Below are positions 1 to 5,165 of a DNA stretch of 8,086 bases, in pieces. Origin of the DNA: Actinomycetota bacterium (GTDB taxonomy: Bacteria; Actinomycetota; Actinomycetes; Actinomycetales; Microbacteriaceae); the NCBI GenBank assembly GCA_018895315.1, contig JAHIOK010000253.1, positions 1 through 8,086 of the forward strand, given 5' to 3'. Positions within the stretch are counted from its first letter, which is position 1. Each line of letters opens with the position of its first letter. The notes beneath the pieces are model-generated. The model was not told the DNA's origin and did no database searches. It saw only the letters and a program-made list of their open reading frames with translations. A program made the position numbers and the translations under genes.

Positions 1-642
1 CGCCACGGCCTGCGACGTCATGCGCAGTGCACTGCCGGCGACAGCGGCCAACACTCCAGCGGCGGTCGCGGCCCCAGCCCACACGAAGAACGTGCGGCGT
101 CCGGCGTCCCGTGGCGCGTTGCCCTGAGATACGGGGCGGTCGGCGGAAAGAGGAGAGACGGCGTGGCTCGAGGCGCTGGCGCGTCGGAGGATGCGCAGCA
201 GGAGGACCAGGGCGACGGCGGACGCGCCACCCGCGACCGCGGAGGGCAGCCAGGAGATGAGCGATGCGTTCGCGCGGGTCATCGAGACGACGACCCCGAT
301 GACGCCGAAGGCCAGGAAGACGATCCGGCCCCAGGGTGGCCGGCGGGCTTCGAGCCACCCCGCGACGGCGGCGAGCGCCAGCAGAGCGATCGCGATTCCG
401 GTGAGGAGCGCCGCTTTGTCGTTCGTGCCGAATAGTGCGATGGCGGTGTCTTTGGCCCACGCGGGTGCGGCATCGATGAGCGCACCGCCGACGACGGCGA
501 AGGGACTGGATGCGGGGGCGATCAGGCCTGCGGCGAGTTCACCGAGTCCGGCGCCGAGTGCCACAGCGGCCACGCCCGCAAAAGCCGCGGCGAGCGGGGA
601 AGGACTCGTCTTCGGCGTGTCACGGGTCACGAGTGCGAGCAT
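1..642 (-). CDS. Membrane-anchored molybdopterin-dependent oxidoreductase (sulfite oxidase superfamily), N-terminal part
   Basis: Reading the minus strand from ATG 642-640 gives 214 residues with no stop before the left edge, so the gene is partial. The visible part is mostly membrane: hydrophobic segments near residues 17-41, 76-94, 106-121 and 130-151, then a fifth near 185-206. Residues 46-75 (SPFAVVGGALIDAAPAW, then a segment ending FGTNDKAAL) resemble the N-terminal membrane region of actinobacterial oxidoreductases that carry a C-terminal molybdopterin-binding sulfite-oxidase-like domain; that domain would lie beyond position 1. A twin-arginine-like motif, R182-R183-T-F-F, precedes the last hydrophobic segment, fitting Tat-assisted export of the cofactor domain. 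The substrate is unknown. The start is the first ATG after the divergent intergenic region; no clear Shine-Dalgarno is visible. Family assignment rests on recalled membrane-region similarity, so it is fairly but not fully secure. Confidence 0.8.
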   Translation of the reverse strand, partial: MLALVTRDTPKTSPSPLAAAFAGVAAVALGAGLGELAAGLIAPASSPFAVVGGALIDAAPAWAKDTAIALFGTNDKAALLTGIAIALLALAAVAGWLEARRPPWGRIVFLAFGVIGVVVSMTRANASLISWLPSAVAGGASAVALVLLLRILRRASASSHAVSPLSADRPVSQGNAPRDAGRRTFFVWAGAATAAGVLAAVAGSALRMTSQAVA

Positions 643-747
643 ACGTCCGGCAGCGGACGGTGGGATCGGCGTGGGCGGAAATCGTCGCAAACGCCTATCG
701 ATTGCCAGGAAACATCCTGGCAACATGCTCAGCACTAGGCTCTCACC
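643..747. promoter_or_regulatory. Divergent intergenic promoter region
   Basis: These 105 nt separate the leftward oxidoreductase from the rightward ATP-grasp operon and must hold both promoters. The right half carries an inverted repeat (702-723) and a -10 box (736-741) for the operon. The left half carries a small 6-bp inverted repeat, CGTCCG at 644-649 and CGGACG at 654-659, directly upstream of the oxidoreductase start; it could be a leader hairpin or an operator. I see no convincing -10 box for the leftward gene. Confidence 0.6.
702..723. repeat. Perfect 9-bp inverted repeat, candidate operator
   Basis: TTGCCAGGA (702-710) and TCCTGGCAA (715-723) are exact reverse complements around the 4-nt centre AACA. 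The element covers about -46 to -25 relative to a start at A748, overlapping where a -35 box would be. If the mRNA is leaderless the repeat is not transcribed, so it should act as a protein-binding site and not as an RNA hairpin. It also contains GAAAC-N6-GCAAC (709-724), a partial resemblance to actinobacterial GlnR half-sites (GTnAC-N6-GAAAC type). The regulator is not identifiable from sequence. Confidence 0.6.
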
Positions 748-748
748 A
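736..748 (+). promoter_or_regulatory. Leaderless-type -10 promoter element of the ATP-grasp operon
   Basis: TAGGCT (736-741) matches the actinobacterial -10 pattern TAnnnT and ends 6 nt before ATG 748. This spacing places the transcription start on the A of the start codon. There is no Shine-Dalgarno-like purine run in 724-747, consistent with leaderless translation. A -35 match is weak (near 713-718), which would fit dependence on an activator bound at 702-723. Confidence 0.6.
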
Positions 749-2442
749 TGGCTGACCTGTTCGACGGTTACGGCTCCACACTTGCGCCGCGGAAGACCTC
801 AACGGGCCTGCCCGCGTTCGATGAGATGTTCGGGCATCCGGCTCATCCGGGTGCGCCCGTCGAGTCGAGACAGGCCTATCGCGAGCTCTATCAGGCACTC
901 GCCCGCATGACGCAGGACGAACTGCGCGGACGCACCGAGTCGCTCGCCGATTCCTACCTTGCCCAGGGCGTCACCTTCGACTTCGCCGGCGAAGAACGAC
1001 CCTTCCCGCTCGATGCGGTGCCGCGCATCATCGACTTCGACGAATGGTCGCACGTCGAGAAGGGCATCAAGCAGCGTGTCCGCGCCCTCGAAGCCTTCCT
1101 CGATGACACCTACGGCAGGCAGAACTGCGTGCGCGATGGTGTCATCCCGGCGCAGCTGATCGCCTCTTCGCAGTACTTCTACCGCCAAGCGGCCGGCATC
1201 CACAGCGCCAACGGCGTGCGCATCCAGGTCTCCGGAATCGACCTCATCCGTGACGAGCACGGCCAGATGCGGGTGCTCGAAGACAACGTGCGCGTGCCGT
1301 CCGGCGTCAGCTACGTCATCTCCAATCGCAGGGTGATGGCGCAGACCCTGCCCGAGCTGTTCGTCTCGATGCAGGTGCGTCCGGTCGGCGATTATCCGAA
1401 CAAGTTGCTGGCGGCCCTCCGTGCCTCGGCGCCGTCGGGCATCGACGACCCGAACGTCGTTGTGCTGACCCCCGGCGTCTACAACTCGGCCTACTTCGAG
1501 CACACGCTGCTCGCGCGCCTGATGGGCCTCGAGCTCGTCGAAGGCCGCGATCTGCTCTGCATCGGCGGCAAGGTCTTCATGCGCACGACCCGCGGCCCCC
1601 GACGGGTCGACGTGATCTATCGTCGCGTCGACGACGACTTCCTCGATCCGCTGCAGTTCCGCGCCGACTCGATGCTCGGGGCCCCCGGCCTCATGCTCGC
1701 CGCGCGTCTCGGCAACGTCACGATCGCGAATGCGGTGGGCAACGGCGTCGCGGACGACAAGCTGCTGTACACCTACACGCCCGACCTCATCCGCTACTAC
1801 CTGTCGGAGGAGCCCATCCTGCCGATCGTCGACACGTGGCGGCTCGAAGACCCGGGCGCTCTCGAAGAGGTGCTCGACCGGCTGCCCGAACTCGTGGTCA
1901 AGCCCGTCGACGGCTCGGGCGGCAAGGGACTCGTCGTCGGCCCCGACGCCTCGCCCTCCGAACTCGAGAAGCTCCGCAAACGACTGCTCGCCGATCCACG
2001 AGGCTGGATCGCGCAGCCCGTCGTGATGCTCTCCACGATCCCGACCCTGGTCGAAGACGGGGTGCGCCCCCGCCACGCCGACCTGCGGCCGTTCGCGGTC
2101 AACGATGGCGACGACATCTGGGTGTTGCCCGGTGGATTGACCCGCGTGGCACTTCCCGAGGGCGAACTCGTCGTCAACTCCAGCCAGGGTGGCGGGTCGA
2201 AAGACACCTGGGTGGTCGGCGGATCCGCGCCGTCGCACGTCGAGTACGGCCAGGGGTACGGGCTCGCCGGCCTCGTCGCCGACCAGGCATCGACCATCAC
2301 GGCGGCGATCCCGATCATCTACAACGACACCTCCACCGACGCACAGCCGGAAGTGACGCATTCGCCGCAGGATCGGCCCCGATCGCGTGTCGAGCAGCAG
2401 GAGCAACAGCAGCAGCAGGCAGAGGATGGTGCGTCGTGCTGA
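748..2442 (+). CDS. Circularly permuted ATP-grasp family protein (COG2308)
   Basis: The 564-residue protein matches the circularly permuted ATP-grasp type 2 family in length and motifs. Visible landmarks are RVLEDNVRVPSGV (175-187), the nucleotide-loop segment VVKPVDGSGGKG (383-394), RHADLRPF (442-449) and NSSQGGGSKDTW (477-488). ATP-grasp enzymes activate a carboxylate as acyl-phosphate and couple it to an amine or similar nucleophile, so a ligase forming an amide or peptide bond is expected; substrates are unknown. It is the first gene of a three-gene set with an alpha-E protein and a transglutaminase-like protein, as in mycobacteria (Rv2411c-Rv2409c by memory). No signal peptide is seen, so it is probably cytosolic. 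The start at 748 is supported by the leaderless -10 spacing. The C-terminus is glutamine-rich (549-557) and lies outside the conserved core. Its last 7 nt overlap the next gene. Confidence 0.93.
   Translation: MADLFDGYGSTLAPRKTSTGLPAFDEMFGHPAHPGAPVESRQAYRELYQALARMTQDELRGRTESLADSYLAQGVTFDFAGEERPFPLDAVPRIIDFDEWSHVEKGIKQRVRALEAFLDDTYGRQNCVRDGVIPAQLIASSQYFYRQAAGIHSANGVRIQVSGIDLIRDEHGQMRVLEDNVRVPSGVSYVISNRRVMAQTLPELFVSMQVRPVGDYPNKLLAALRASAPSGIDDPNVVVLTPGVYNSAYFEHTLLARLMGLELVEGRDLLCIGGKVFMRTTRGPRRVDVIYRRVDDDFLDPLQFRADSMLGAPGLMLAARLGNVTIANAVGNGVADDKLLYTYTPDLIRYYLSEEPILPIVDTWRLEDPGALEEVLDRLPELVVKPVDGSGGKGLVVGPDASPSELEKLRKRLLADPRGWIAQPVVMLSTIPTLVEDGVRPRHADLRPFAVNDGDDIWVLPGGLTRVALPEGELVVNSSQGGGSKDTWVVGGSAPSHVEYGQGYGLAGLVADQASTITAAIPIIYNDTSTDAQPEVTHSPQDRPRSRVEQQEQQQQQAEDGASC
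2392..2418 (+). repeat. Glutamine-codon low-complexity tract
   Basis: Nine consecutive codons, mostly CAG with one CAA and two GAG, encode E549-QQEQQQQ-Q557 near the C-terminus of the ATP-grasp protein. The tract is in a hydrophilic tail and is CAG-repeat-like, so its length may vary between strains. No function is assignable. Confidence 0.8.
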
Positions 2443-3368
2443 GCCGCATCGCGGAATCGCTGTTCTGGATCGGGCGTTACATCGAGCGCAGTGACGGAAC
2501 CGCGCGCATCCTCGATGTGCACCTGCAGCTCCTCCTCGAAGATCCCTGGATCGACGAAGACACCGCCTGCCGATCGCTGCTGGCGGTCATGGGAACCTCG
2601 GCTCCCGAGGACGTCGACAAGGTGACGCGTGAAGACGTGCTCGCCCGTCTCGCCGTCGACCGGATGAACCCGGCGAGCATCGCCTACTCACTGACCGCGG
2701 CCCGTGAGAACGCCCGGCGTGCGCGCGAGATCGTCTCGACCGAGCTGTGGGAGTGCCTGAACACCACCAACGCGCGCATGCCCCGCCGGCTGCAGACCGA
2801 CAAGGTGCACGACTTCTTCAAGTGGACGCGCGAGCGCGCCGCGCTCAGCGTCGGCATCGTCGACTCCTCCACGAGTCGCGACGAGGCGTGGCAGTTCTTC
2901 ACCCTCGGTCGCAGCATCGAGCGCACCGACATGACGGCGCGTTTGCTCGCGACGCGGTCGTTGACCGAGGCATCCGGTCCTTCCTGGACGACGATCCTGC
3001 GTTCGTGCGGCGCATACGAGGCGTACGTGCGCACCTACCGCGGTATGCCGAGTGCGCGCAATGCGGCCGAGTTCCTGCTGCTCGACCGACTCTTCCCGCG
3101 GTCGATCATCTACTCGATCCAGCGCGCCGAGGAGTGCATGAGCGCGATCGATCCCCGCGAAGACCGCGTGGGCCACTCCAACCAGGTGCTGCGGGCGCTG
3201 GGACGCATCCGCAACGACCTCGAGTACCGCCCGATCAGCGAAATACTGAGCGAACTGCCTCGGCACATGGATCGTGTGCAGCGGGTCAGCCGTGAGGCAT
3301 CCGAAGCCATCAAATCGAGATTCTTCCCGACGCAAGCCGAGCCAAGCTGGATCGGAGAGACCTCATGA
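2436..3368 (+). CDS. Alpha-E domain-containing protein (COG2307, DUF403)
   Basis: This 310-residue, largely helical protein begins at GTG 2436 with the characteristic opening of the family (LSRIAESLFWIGRYIERSD, from residue 2). The GTG start is chosen because the conserved N-terminus begins there, AGAGGA lies at 2421-2426, and it overlaps the upstream stop by 7 nt; the open frame extends further upstream only as a shadow of the ATP-grasp gene. The motif GRYIERSDGTAR (13-24) recurs as GRSIERTDMTAR (158-169), so the protein contains an internal duplication. No catalytic motif of a known enzyme class is apparent. Alpha-E proteins almost always accompany COG2308 ATP-grasps and transglutaminases and have been proposed to act in the same peptide-forming pathway, perhaps as a scaffold or second activity; this is inference. 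The stop overlaps the next start as ATGA. Confidence 0.92.
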   Translation: MLSRIAESLFWIGRYIERSDGTARILDVHLQLLLEDPWIDEDTACRSLLAVMGTSAPEDVDKVTREDVLARLAVDRMNPASIAYSLTAARENARRAREIVSTELWECLNTTNARMPRRLQTDKVHDFFKWTRERAALSVGIVDSSTSRDEAWQFFTLGRSIERTDMTARLLATRSLTEASGPSWTTILRSCGAYEAYVRTYRGMPSARNAAEFLLLDRLFPRSIIYSIQRAEECMSAIDPREDRVGHSNQVLRALGRIRNDLEYRPISEILSELPRHMDRVQRVSREASEAIKSRFFPTQAEPSWIGETS

Positions 3369-4210
3369 AGCGCCTACGCATCGAGCACGCCACCGGATTC
3401 AGCTATCACGGTGAGGTCGCGGCGTCCTACAACGAAGCGCGGATGCTGCCGGGCACGACCGATAGCCAGTTCGTGCTGAGCTCGTCGCTCGACATCGACC
3501 CGGGCACGCCGGTCAACACCTACGTCGACTACTTCGGAACGCGGGTGAGCGCGTTCGACGTGCTTTCGCCGCACGCTGCCCTGAATATCACGGCGCGTTC
3601 GCTGGTCGAGGTGCGTCCACGGCCGGTGGAGCACTCCGGCATCAGTTGGGAACGCCTCGGCACGGAGTCGGGGCGCGTCATCGAGACCGTCGAGCAGATG
3701 TCGCAGACGGCGCGCACTCGTCCGCACGACGAAGTGGTCGAAATTGCCCAGTCGATCGCAGGACGCCACGACGACCCGAGCCGCGCCGCGCACGACATCG
3801 TGATGACGATCGGAGATGCCGTGGAGTACATGCACGGCGTCACCGGCGTGCACTCCACCGCCTCCGAGGCGTGGGAGGCGCGCAAGGGCGTCTGTCAGGA
3901 CATCGCGCACATCGCGATCGGGGCACTGCGCTCTGTCGGCATCCCGGCGCGCTACGTCTCCGGATACCTTCACCCCAAGCCGAACGCCGACGTCGGCCAG
4001 GCCGTCACGGGCGAGTCCCATGCGTGGGTCGAGTGGTTCGGCGGTGAGTGGCAGGGGTTCGACCCCACCAACAACATCGAGATCGGCGACCGCCACGTGC
4101 TGGTCGGGCGTGGCCGTGACTACAACGACGTGCCGCCCCTCCGCGGGGTCTACGCGGGCCCGTTCAAGTCGCAGCTGTTCGTGAAGGTGACGATCACCCG
4201 CGAGACCTAG
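3365..4210 (+). CDS. Transglutaminase-like cysteine enzyme (COG1305)
   Basis: The 281-residue protein has an N-terminal beta-rich domain typical of bacterial transglutaminase-like proteins (about 1-85), then the papain-like transglutaminase core. The catalytic triad is intact: C177 in KGVCQDIAH, H219 in ESHAWVEW and D233 in GFDPTN. Family members cleave or form amide bonds through a cysteine acyl-enzyme. In this gene context a peptidase or transpeptidase acting on the product of the ATP-grasp ligase is plausible but unproven. No signal peptide or membrane segment is visible, so a cytosolic location is likely. The ATG overlaps the upstream TGA by 4 nt (ATGA) and is preceded by GGAGAG at 3354-3359, indicating translational coupling. 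It is the last gene of the operon. Confidence 0.93.
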   Translation: MKRLRIEHATGFSYHGEVAASYNEARMLPGTTDSQFVLSSSLDIDPGTPVNTYVDYFGTRVSAFDVLSPHAALNITARSLVEVRPRPVEHSGISWERLGTESGRVIETVEQMSQTARTRPHDEVVEIAQSIAGRHDDPSRAAHDIVMTIGDAVEYMHGVTGVHSTASEAWEARKGVCQDIAHIAIGALRSVGIPARYVSGYLHPKPNADVGQAVTGESHAWVEWFGGEWQGFDPTNNIEIGDRHVLVGRGRDYNDVPPLRGVYAGPFKSQLFVKVTITRET

Positions 4211-4258
4211 CGCGCTGGGCGTTCACCCGGAGTGGGGTTCGGCGTCGGGGTGTGATCT

Positions 4259-4276
4259 GTCCCGGGATGCCGGGAC
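4259..4276 (+). repeat. 7-bp inverted repeat with 4-nt loop
   Basis: GTCCCGG (4259-4265) and CCGGGAC (4270-4276) are exact reverse complements around GATG. The hairpin begins 49 nt after the transglutaminase stop and shares its last base with the larger dyad at 4276-4310. It may form part of the 3' end structure of the operon mRNA. Confidence 0.5.
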
Positions 4277-4310
4277 CCCGGTGGGGCGGGAATTGCACGC
4301 CCCACGGGGG
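4276..4310 (+). terminator. Probable terminator hairpin after the ATP-grasp operon
   Basis: The arms CCCCGGTGGGGCG (4276-4288) and CGCCCCACGGGGG (4298-4310) pair over 13 bp with a single mismatch, enclosing a 9-nt loop (4289-4297). It is a very stable GC-rich hairpin 65 nt after the operon stop. No T-tract follows, which is common in high-GC actinobacteria but makes intrinsic termination less certain; it might instead be an mRNA-stabilising 3' structure. Confidence 0.55.
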
Positions 4311-4321
4311 AGAGGGTGTCC

Positions 4322-4339
4322 CGGGATCGATCGGTCCCG
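4322..4339. repeat. 18-bp near-perfect palindrome
   Basis: The segment from CGGGATCGA (4322-4330) to TCGGTCCCG (4331-4339) is a palindrome with no spacer and only one non-Watson-Crick position (T4327 opposite G4334). Absence of a loop suggests a dimeric protein-binding site more than an RNA hairpin. It lies 43 nt upstream of the PadR -35 box. Confidence 0.45.
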
Positions 4340-4381
4340 TGGCGGGTGAGCCCGCGTGGGCGGCGGATGGCCGAGCTCGAA

Positions 4382-4411
4382 ATGACGCAGATTTTCAGGT
4401 ATGTGTATAGT
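4382..4411 (+). promoter_or_regulatory. Sigma-70-type promoter of the PadR gene
   Basis: ATGACG (4382-4387, 4 of 6 matches to TTGACA) and TATAGT (4406-4411, 5 of 6 to TATAAT) are 18 nt apart in a stretch that is clearly A/T-rich against its GC-rich surroundings. Transcription would start near 4417-4419, leaving a leader of about 35 nt before ATG 4453. Confidence 0.65.
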
Positions 4412-4427
4412 CGGAAATGTAATTCCG
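4412..4427. repeat. Short inverted repeat at the PadR transcription start, candidate operator
   Basis: CGGAA (4412-4416) and TTCCG (4423-4427) form a 5-bp dyad with a 6-nt centre lying immediately after the -10 box, where a bound repressor would block initiation. GGTATG also occurs as a direct repeat at 4398-4403 and 4428-4433, flanking it. PadR regulators are often autoregulated, so this is a reasonable but unproven operator; the classical ATGT/ACAT PadR pattern is not seen. Confidence 0.35.
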
Positions 4428-4452
4428 GGTATGCATGTCTGGGGGAGTCGCG

Positions 4453-5049
4453 ATGTCGGTGCGGATGAGTCTGCTCACCATCCTCGATCAGGGTCCCTCG
4501 TACGGCTATCGGCTGCGCACCGAGTTCGAGCGCCGCACCGGGTCGACATGGCCGCTGAACGTCGGCCAGATCTACAACACCCTGGAACGCCTCGAGCGCG
4601 ACGGGCTGGTCGCCCGCGGGAGCACAGACGAGCACGGGCATGTCTTCTACGACATCACGGATGCCGGATCCGCCGAGGTCCGTGCCTGGCTCCGGTCGCC
4701 CATGGAGCGCTCGCAGGGAGCTCGCGACGAGCTGGCGATGAAGATCGCGATTGCGGCGACGATGCCGGGCGTCGAGGCATCCGATGTCCTTCAGTCGCAG
4801 CGGACGGCATCGCTGCACCACCTGCAGGAACTCCGCCGCGCGACCTACGCCGGAGCCGACAGGGACGGTGCCGAAGAGCTCGCCTGGTCGCTGGTCGTCG
4901 ACGCGATGATCTTCCAGGTCGAGGCGGAGGTGCGCTGGCTCGACCACACCGAGCAGCTGCTCGCGGAGCGGGCCGTGCATGACATCGAGGTCGACCGTGA
5001 AGTGACCAAGCCCAAGCGCGGCCGACCCGCGAAGGTTCCTGTCGGCTGA
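4453..5049 (+). CDS. PadR family transcriptional regulator
   Basis: This 198-residue protein has the PadR winged-helix domain at residues 1-80. SLLTILDQGPSYGYRL (6-21) and the recognition-helix region GQIYNTLERLERDGLV (38-53) are typical, followed by the wing (about 56-68). A helical C-terminal half (about 90-178) resembles the dimerisation domain of PadR-like regulators. The tail KPKRGRPAK (186-194) looks like an AT-hook, an unusual addition that could give extra minor-groove DNA contact. ATG 4453 is preferred to the in-frame ATG 4435 because GGGGGAG (4441-4447) sits 5 nt upstream and the family normally begins close to this point. PadR proteins are usually repressors controlling a nearby transporter or catabolic gene; no such gene is co-directional here, so the target and ligand are unknown. 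It has its own promoter and ends at a convergent junction. Confidence 0.92.
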   Translation: MSVRMSLLTILDQGPSYGYRLRTEFERRTGSTWPLNVGQIYNTLERLERDGLVARGSTDEHGHVFYDITDAGSAEVRAWLRSPMERSQGARDELAMKIAIAATMPGVEASDVLQSQRTASLHHLQELRRATYAGADRDGAEELAWSLVVDAMIFQVEAEVRWLDHTEQLLAERAVHDIEVDREVTKPKRGRPAKVPVG

Positions 5050-5072
5050 ACGGCGCTCGTCCCGCTGCAGAT

Positions 5073-5142
5073 CGGGAGGAGATTGGCGTATCGGAGGGCT
5101 CCGTCGAGCCGAGGCATCCTCCGGTCATGCAATCTCCTCCCG
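5073..5142. terminator. Nested inverted repeat, probable bidirectional terminator
   Basis: CGGGAGGAGATTG (5073-5085) and CAATCTCCTCCCG (5130-5142) are perfect 13-bp reverse complements separated by 44 nt. The spacer contains nested dyads: CGGAG (5092-5096) with CTCCG (5119-5123), and GGCTC (5097-5101) with GAGCC (5106-5110). The element is exactly 23 nt from the PadR stop on one side and 23 nt from the glycosidase stop on the other, as expected for a terminator shared by convergent genes. No T-tract is present. A competing hairpin can form between 5134-5142 and 5145-5155. Confidence 0.65.
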
Positions 5143-5165
5143 TGCGGGAGAGGAGCCCCGCCTCG

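Larger units (their letters stand above)
4211..4381. other. Intergenic region rich in inverted repeats
   Basis: This stretch between the transglutaminase stop and the PadR promoter has no credible gene. It contains three separate dyad elements (4259-4276, 4276-4310, 4322-4339), listed individually. The 11-mer TGTCCCGGGAT occurs twice in direct orientation at 4258-4268 and 4317-4327, each time starting a dyad. Confidence 0.6.

Noticed and set aside
643..690. Extension of the oxidoreductase to an upstream TTG at 690
   Set aside because: The added residues are proline/arginine-rich and unlike a membrane protein N-terminus, and TTG is a weaker choice than ATG 642.
191..910. 239-codon open frame on the plus strand
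   Set aside because: It is antisense to the oxidoreductase membrane region and then overlaps the ATP-grasp start in another frame; its Ala/Ser/Arg-rich content mirrors the hydrophobic minus-strand gene.
799..2406. 535-codon open frame on the minus strand
   Set aside because: It lies wholly antisense to the ATP-grasp gene, has no recognisable domain and a composition (Arg, Asp, Val, Gly rich) typical of the complement of high-GC codons.
1836..2435. Upstream extension of the alpha-E frame by 200 codons
   Set aside because: The extension is arginine-rich shadow sequence inside the ATP-grasp gene; the conserved family N-terminus begins at GTG 2436 with its own ribosome site.
4435..4452. Earlier in-frame ATG for the PadR gene
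   Set aside because: It has no ribosome site, and the GGGGGAG at 4441-4447 would lie inside its coding region at the right distance for ATG 4453.
4207..4980. 257-codon open frame on the minus strand
   Set aside because: Antisense to the PadR gene, spans its promoter and the palindromic region, and shows no domain.
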